Below are positions 60,087-64,000 of a DNA stretch of 64,000 bases, piece by piece. The first letter of the stretch is position 1. Each line of letters opens with the position of its first letter. The notes beneath the pieces are model-generated. The model did not search any database. It saw nothing but the letters and a program-made list of their open reading frames with translations, and was not told the DNA's origin. The position numbers and the translations under genes were made by a program. Source of the stretch: Citrobacter gillenii (lineage in GTDB: Bacteria; Pseudomonadota; Gammaproteobacteria; Enterobacterales; Enterobacteriaceae); assembly GCF_013337685.1 (NCBI RefSeq), contig NZ_SUQN01000001.1, positions 434,001-498,000 of the forward strand. The letters are read 5' to 3'.

Positions 60087-60821
60087 TTATGCCGGCTTAC
60101 GTGCGCTGAGCAGAAACACCATCGGGCGCTCTTTCTCTTCATCCAGCGCGGGGTTGGCGGCAATCTGTTCAGCAGACGGTCCCCACTCGTCAACACAGAC
60201 AATCTCAAACCCGGCGCCAATAAGCGCGTTGATCCAGGTTGCCAGCTTGCGGTGTTGTTTTTTTACCCCTTCAGCAAACCAGTTGCTGATGCGTTCACCT
60301 TCCTGCTGATAGTGATTCACCGGCCAGGAGAGTTGCCCGGTTTTGTCTTTTATCCAACCTTGGGTGAGGGGCGCTGTATAAATTGGGTGTTCTGCCGAAA
60401 AGACCAACATTCCGCCTGGTGTTAACGCCTGGTAAATGGTTACCAATAATCGCTCTATATCCTGCAAATAGTGCAAGGCGAGCGAGCTATAAACCAGCTC
60501 AAAGGAATCCGCGGCCAACGTCAGCGCGTCAAGATCTTCGCGCTGGTACGAAATACCCTCTCCGGTGGTCATGTTGCGAGCCTGGGTTAACATTTTCTCT
60601 GAAATATCTAAGCCCACGACGCTTGCCGCGTGGTTATCGCGTGCGTAGCGGCAAAACCAGCCGTATCCGCAGCCTAGATCGAGAATGCGCTGACCTTGTA
60701 ACGGAGGGAGCATGGCCTGTAATGCTGGCCATTCGGGCGCGCCGTCGAGTCCTTTTACGGAGCGGTCCAGCGTGGCATATCCGGCAAAGAAGTGCGGATC
60801 ATCATAGATATTTTGTGACAT
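60087..60821 (-). CDS. Class I SAM-dependent methyltransferase, substrate unknown
   Basis: A 244-residue methyltransferase of the UbiE/COQ5-like group. SAM-binding motif I is ILDLGCGYGWFCRYA near residue 46, with SVVGLDISEKMLTQA and FELVYSSLALHYLQD as motifs II and III. ATG 60821 is chosen over 60836 because GGAGG sits just before it. I do not recall a K-12 counterpart here between yohP and mdtQ, so it is probably accessory. It is divergent from mdtQ. Substrate cannot be told from sequence. Confidence 0.85.
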   Translation of the reverse strand: MSQNIYDDPHFFAGYATLDRSVKGLDGAPEWPALQAMLPPLQGQRILDLGCGYGWFCRYARDNHAASVVGLDISEKMLTQARNMTTGEGISYQREDLDALTLAADSFELVYSSLALHYLQDIERLLVTIYQALTPGGMLVFSAEHPIYTAPLTQGWIKDKTGQLSWPVNHYQQEGERISNWFAEGVKKQHRKLATWINALIGAGFEIVCVDEWGPSAEQIAANPALDEEKERPMVFLLSARKPA

Positions 60822-60990
60822 CGTGCCTCCATTCATAAATTATTAGAATTATTTTATCCGTATTATTAAACGGGAATATATTTTTCTAATTATATATTTT
60901 GATGTCCAAAGATGTATTGCCACGCGTAACTAAAAAAGCATCTGCGACAAGTCGTACTCTTTGCACATCATTTCTTACCAGTATATCCCC

Positions 60991-62430
60991 ATGAATCGTA
61001 ATTCTGTGCTTCTTGCAGCGGCATGCTTGCCGCTTTTTATTCTGCTGCCCGGTTGTGCCCCAATGCACGATACCCGCCAGTCGCTCTCACAGCAGACGCC
61101 CGCTGAAAATGTGGATTCTACGTTACCCGCGGCATTAAAAAATGGTTGGCCGGATAGCCAATGGTGGAAGGCATATCACGATCCCCAGTTGAATGCGTTG
61201 ATTGACAGCACATTAAAGAATTCGCCTGATATGCAGGTGGCAGAGCAGCGTATCCAACTGGCAGAGGCGCAGGCGAAGGCCGTTGAGGCGCAGGATGGTC
61301 CGCAGATTGATTTCTCGGCAGACGTCGAGCGCCAGAAAATGTCGGCAGAAGGCTTGATGGGACCGTTTGCCCTCACCGATCCGGCGGCGGGCACCACCGG
61401 GCCGTGGTACACCAATGGCACCATGGGATTAACCGCTGGCTGGAACCTGGATCTGTGGGGTAAGAATCGGGCGGAGGTAACAGCACGCATTGGTGCAGTC
61501 AAAGCGCGTGAAGCTGAGCGCGAGCAAACCCGACAGCTGTTGGCGAGCGGTGTCTCCCGCTTATACTGGGAATGGCAGACGCAGGCGGCGCTGAAGACCG
61601 TGCTGACGCAAATCGAAACCGAGCAGCAAAATGTGATTACCGTCGATCGCGAGCTGTACCAAAACGGGTTGACCTCCTCGGTAGAAGGCGTTGAAACCGA
61701 TATTGATTCCGGTAAAACGGAGCAGCAACTCAACGACGTCAACGGGAAAATGAAGGTCATCGAGGCGCGGTTGAGCGCGCTGACCAACACGCAGTCCACC
61801 TCGCTGAAGCTGCATGCCACCACGATGCCGGTCGTCGAAAGCCAGTTGCCGTCCCAGTTAGGTTATTCCTTGCTGGCCCGCCGACCGGATCTGCAGGCGG
61901 CTCACTGGTACATTGAATCTTCTCTGAGCAGTATTGATGCGGCAAAAGCGGCATTTTATCCCGACGTTAACCTGATGGCCTTCCTGCAGCAGGATGCTTT
62001 ACATCTGAGCGATCTGTTCCGCCATTCTGCCCAACAAATGGGGGTCACAGCCGGATTAACGCTCCCGATCTTCGACAGCGGCAGGTTGAATGCGAATCTC
62101 GACATCACCAAAGCGCAAAGTAACCTGACCGTGGCCAATTACAATAAAGCGGTGGTTGATGCGGTGAATGATGTCGCGCGTGCGGCAACGCAGGTGGATA
62201 CGCTGGCGCAGAAGAATCAGCATCAGCTGCAGATCGAACATGACGCGCAGCGGGTAGTGGGGCTTGCGCAGGCGCGGTTCAACGCCGGGATTATCGCCGG
62301 CTCCCGCGTCAGTGAGGCAAAAATTCCGGCACTGCGTGAACAGTGTAACGGCCTGATACTACAAGGTCAGTGGCTGGATGCGTCTATTCAGCTCACCAGC
62401 GCCCTGGGTGGCGGATACCACGCATCCTGA
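60991..62430 (+). CDS. mdtQ: Outer membrane efflux lipoprotein MdtQ (NodT family)
   Basis: TolC-like outer-membrane channel of 479 residues. Signal peptide with lipobox ILLPGC gives lipidated Cys22. Two OEP repeats follow: first ADWSQW-like DSQWWKAYHDPQLNALID through a helical region, then YSLLARRPDLQAAHWYIESSLSSIDAAKAAFYPDVNL and RFNAGIIAGSRVSEAK. The reading frame is intact; in E. coli K-12 the same gene is a broken pseudogene. No pump partner is adjacent. Confidence 0.92.
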   Translation: MNRNSVLLAAACLPLFILLPGCAPMHDTRQSLSQQTPAENVDSTLPAALKNGWPDSQWWKAYHDPQLNALIDSTLKNSPDMQVAEQRIQLAEAQAKAVEAQDGPQIDFSADVERQKMSAEGLMGPFALTDPAAGTTGPWYTNGTMGLTAGWNLDLWGKNRAEVTARIGAVKAREAEREQTRQLLASGVSRLYWEWQTQAALKTVLTQIETEQQNVITVDRELYQNGLTSSVEGVETDIDSGKTEQQLNDVNGKMKVIEARLSALTNTQSTSLKLHATTMPVVESQLPSQLGYSLLARRPDLQAAHWYIESSLSSIDAAKAAFYPDVNLMAFLQQDALHLSDLFRHSAQQMGVTAGLTLPIFDSGRLNANLDITKAQSNLTVANYNKAVVDAVNDVARAATQVDTLAQKNQHQLQIEHDAQRVVGLAQARFNAGIIAGSRVSEAKIPALREQCNGLILQGQWLDASIQLTSALGGGYHAS

Positions 62431-62448
62431 GAGTCTGGCCCGGCAGAT

Positions 62449-63027
62449 TCAGGCTGTCGGGTCGGTTTTTTGTTTATTGCGCCGTTTCATCCACCAGCGG
62501 ACCGCCACCACCAGCCCAACAACCAGAATCAGCCATACCCCATGCTTGATATGCTGGTCGAGGCTGTGCAGCCACGGCGCGACCACTTCTCCACCCACAT
62601 AACCAAGGGTAGTAAACAGCAATGCCCAGACCAGTGCGCCGAGAATATTCAGCGGTAAAAAGATTTTCGGCGGCAGGTGACTGGCACCAATCAGCAAGGG
62701 GCCAATGACCCGAAAGCCATACATAAAACGTGTCCCGACCACGAACAGGTATGGGCGCCGCTGGATCATTTTCTGTGCATACTGAATTTTTGCCCGATGA
62801 CGCGAGAAGCGACGGAGAATGTTGCCGCCGTAACGACGACCAAGCAGATACAGCAACTGATCGCCAATCATTCCCCCCAGCGCGACAGAGACAACAACCA
62901 GCGGAAATTTGAGTAATCCCTGATGCGCCGCCACGCCGCCCAACAGGGTAATGGTTTCGCCTTCGGCCAGGCTGCCAATGATGAGCGCCGCATAGCCGTA
63001 CTGGGCAATAAGATTGTTTATATCCAT
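62449..63027 (-). CDS. yohD: DedA family inner membrane protein YohD
   Basis: A 192-residue DedA family protein with about five helices, a family linked to undecaprenyl-phosphate or lipid recycling and membrane potential. Family signatures: GSLAEGETITLLGGVAA and GTRFMYGFRVIGPLLIGASHLPPKIF. ATG 63027 aligns with the E. coli start (MDINNLIAQYGYA). Confidence 0.92.
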   Translation of the reverse strand: MDINNLIAQYGYAALIIGSLAEGETITLLGGVAAHQGLLKFPLVVVSVALGGMIGDQLLYLLGRRYGGNILRRFSRHRAKIQYAQKMIQRRPYLFVVGTRFMYGFRVIGPLLIGASHLPPKIFLPLNILGALVWALLFTTLGYVGGEVVAPWLHSLDQHIKHGVWLILVVGLVVAVRWWMKRRNKQKTDPTA

Positions 63028-63190
63028 ACGTCTGTATGACCTCCACAACCATTAGCATACACCTGATGAATTGTTGATGCCGGAAAAGCCGTCACCCAGC
63101 GCATCGGTATTTTTACCGTGTACATAAAATAATCAAAAGCTGAATTATACTTGAAGTGTTGAGGTCTGGAGCTGACAAGAAGGGGGCGGT

Positions 63191-63778
63191 ATGAACCATG
63201 TCTGGGGGCTATTTTCCCATCCCGATCGTGAAATGCACGTGATCAACAGCGAAAACGAAAGTGTTTCGCATCACTATACCCACCATGTTCTGCTGATGGC
63301 GGCCATCCCGGTCATTTGCGCATTTATTGGCACCACGCAAATTGGCTGGAGTTTTGGCGACGGCAACGTATTGCAGTTATCCCTGTTGACCGGATTTGCG
63401 ATGGCAATTCTGTTTTACGGTGTGATGCTGGCCGGCGTGGCCGTGATGGGCAGGGTTATCTGGTGGATGGCACGTAACTATCCGCAGCGTCCGTCGCTGG
63501 CACATTGCATGGTCTTTGCCGGCTATGTCGCCACACCGCTGTTTTTAAGTGGGTTGGTGGCGCTGTATCCGCTGGTCTGGCTGTGTGCCTTAGTCGGAAC
63601 TATAGCGCTGTTTTACACCGGCTATTTGCTGTATCTCGGCATCCCGACATTCCTGAATATCAGCAGAGAGGAAGGACTCAGCTTTTCCAGCTCAACGCTG
63701 GCAATTGGCGTCCTGGTGCTCGAAGTTCTGCTGGCGATTACGGTTATCCTGTGGGGGTACGGATACCGATTGTTCTAA
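63191..63778 (+). CDS. yohC: Yip1-family inner membrane protein YohC
   Basis: A 195-residue membrane protein with five helices (MNHVWGLFSHPDREM start, then HHVLLMAAIPVICAFIGT). Yip1 domain family; function unknown. It keeps the E. coli length and order, divergent from yohD. Confidence 0.92.
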   Translation: MNHVWGLFSHPDREMHVINSENESVSHHYTHHVLLMAAIPVICAFIGTTQIGWSFGDGNVLQLSLLTGFAMAILFYGVMLAGVAVMGRVIWWMARNYPQRPSLAHCMVFAGYVATPLFLSGLVALYPLVWLCALVGTIALFYTGYLLYLGIPTFLNISREEGLSFSSSTLAIGVLVLEVLLAITVILWGYGYRLF

Positions 63779-63796
63779 GCTAACAACCTGTCTACT

Positions 63797-63828
63797 CTGC
63801 GTTGCTGGTGTAAAAGCCAGCAACGCAG
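63797..63828. terminator. Hairpin after yohC, probable terminator
   Basis: A perfect 12-base inverted repeat, CTGCGTTGCTGG and CCAGCAACGCAG around an 8-base loop, begins 18 bases after the yohC stop. The following CATTTC is a poor T run, so the hairpin could also be a transcript-stabilising structure. Confidence 0.65.
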
Positions 63829-63958
63829 CATTTCGAGATGATTCTCCGGTGGCGGCAATGCTGCCGGGTGGTTATGATGCCTGCGCTAGCTTGAGATTAT
63901 TCTCTATCTCGGGCGGTGTGCGTTGTGACGTGCGTGAACCATTATCAGAAATCTCATC

Positions 63959-64000
63959 ATGCTTAAATTTCGAGTTTCATTATTAAGCCTTGCCCTGGTG
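63959..64000 (+). CDS. pbpG: D-alanyl-D-alanine endopeptidase PbpG (PBP7), 5' end only
   Basis: Only the first 14 codons lie in the window: MLKFRVSLLSLALV, a basic start and the hydrophobic core of a signal peptide. They match the start of E. coli PbpG (MPKFRVSLFSLALM), and the position after yohC agrees. The open frame runs off the window at 64000. Confidence 0.85.
   Translation, partial: MLKFRVSLLSLALV

Overview
The window is chromosomal DNA of an enterobacterium. Gene content and order match the Escherichia coli segment that runs from yejM to pbpG (proL-yejM-yejL-yejK-rplY-radD-rsuA-bcr-yejG-yejFEBA-pdeN-mepS-lpxT-yeiR-yeiQ ... efpL-yeiW-setB-fruBKA-nfo-yeiH-yeiE-lysP-cir locus-yeiG-folE-yeiB-galS-mglBAC-preA-preT-yeiS-sanA-cdd-yohK-yohJ-dusC-yohP-mdtQ-yohD-yohC-pbpG). 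Most proteins look highly similar to E. coli and Salmonella versions recalled from memory, but they are not identical. Together with the inserted genes this points to Citrobacter or a close relative. The genus is an inference, since no marker gene is present.

Bases 1-3776 are one end of a prophage that abuts the 3' end of tRNA-Pro(GGG). It carries a tail fibre gene, its assembly chaperone, an AT-rich membrane acyltransferase on the opposite strand, and an SOS cassette. The cassette has two LexA boxes, a DinI-like gene, two small unknown genes and a UmuD'-like gene that already begins where RecA-stimulated self-cleavage would cut UmuD. No integrase lies in the window.

Bases 3850-23800 are the conserved backbone: envelope control (yejM, mepS, lpxT), nucleoid and ribosome functions (yejK, rplY, rsuA), helicase radD, efflux (bcr), the Yej peptide/microcin C ABC importer and a c-di-GMP phosphodiesterase. 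yejF is interrupted by one in-frame amber codon near its middle, so the importer is probably non-functional.

Bases 23800-31180 are an accessory block between yeiQ and efpL. It holds uxuA (mannonate dehydratase), divergent from yeiQ with UxuR/ExuR-like sites between them. A MocR-family regulator follows, divergent from a compact torC-torA-torD respiratory operon that lacks the usual torS/torT/torR genes in view.

Bases 31200-64000 return to the backbone. They hold the fructose PTS operon with two Cra operators, DNA repair (nfo), lysine uptake (lysP), a Fur-controlled TonB receptor at the cir locus that does not look like E. coli CirA, and folate synthesis (folE). The galactose module (galS, mglBAC) has paired GalR/GalS and CRP sites. 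Pyrimidine metabolism (preAT, cdd), murein hydrolase exporter-like yohJK, dusC, the 27-residue protein YohP, an extra methyltransferase, an intact mdtQ and the first 14 codons of pbpG complete the window. There are no rRNA genes, CRISPR arrays or insertion sequences.
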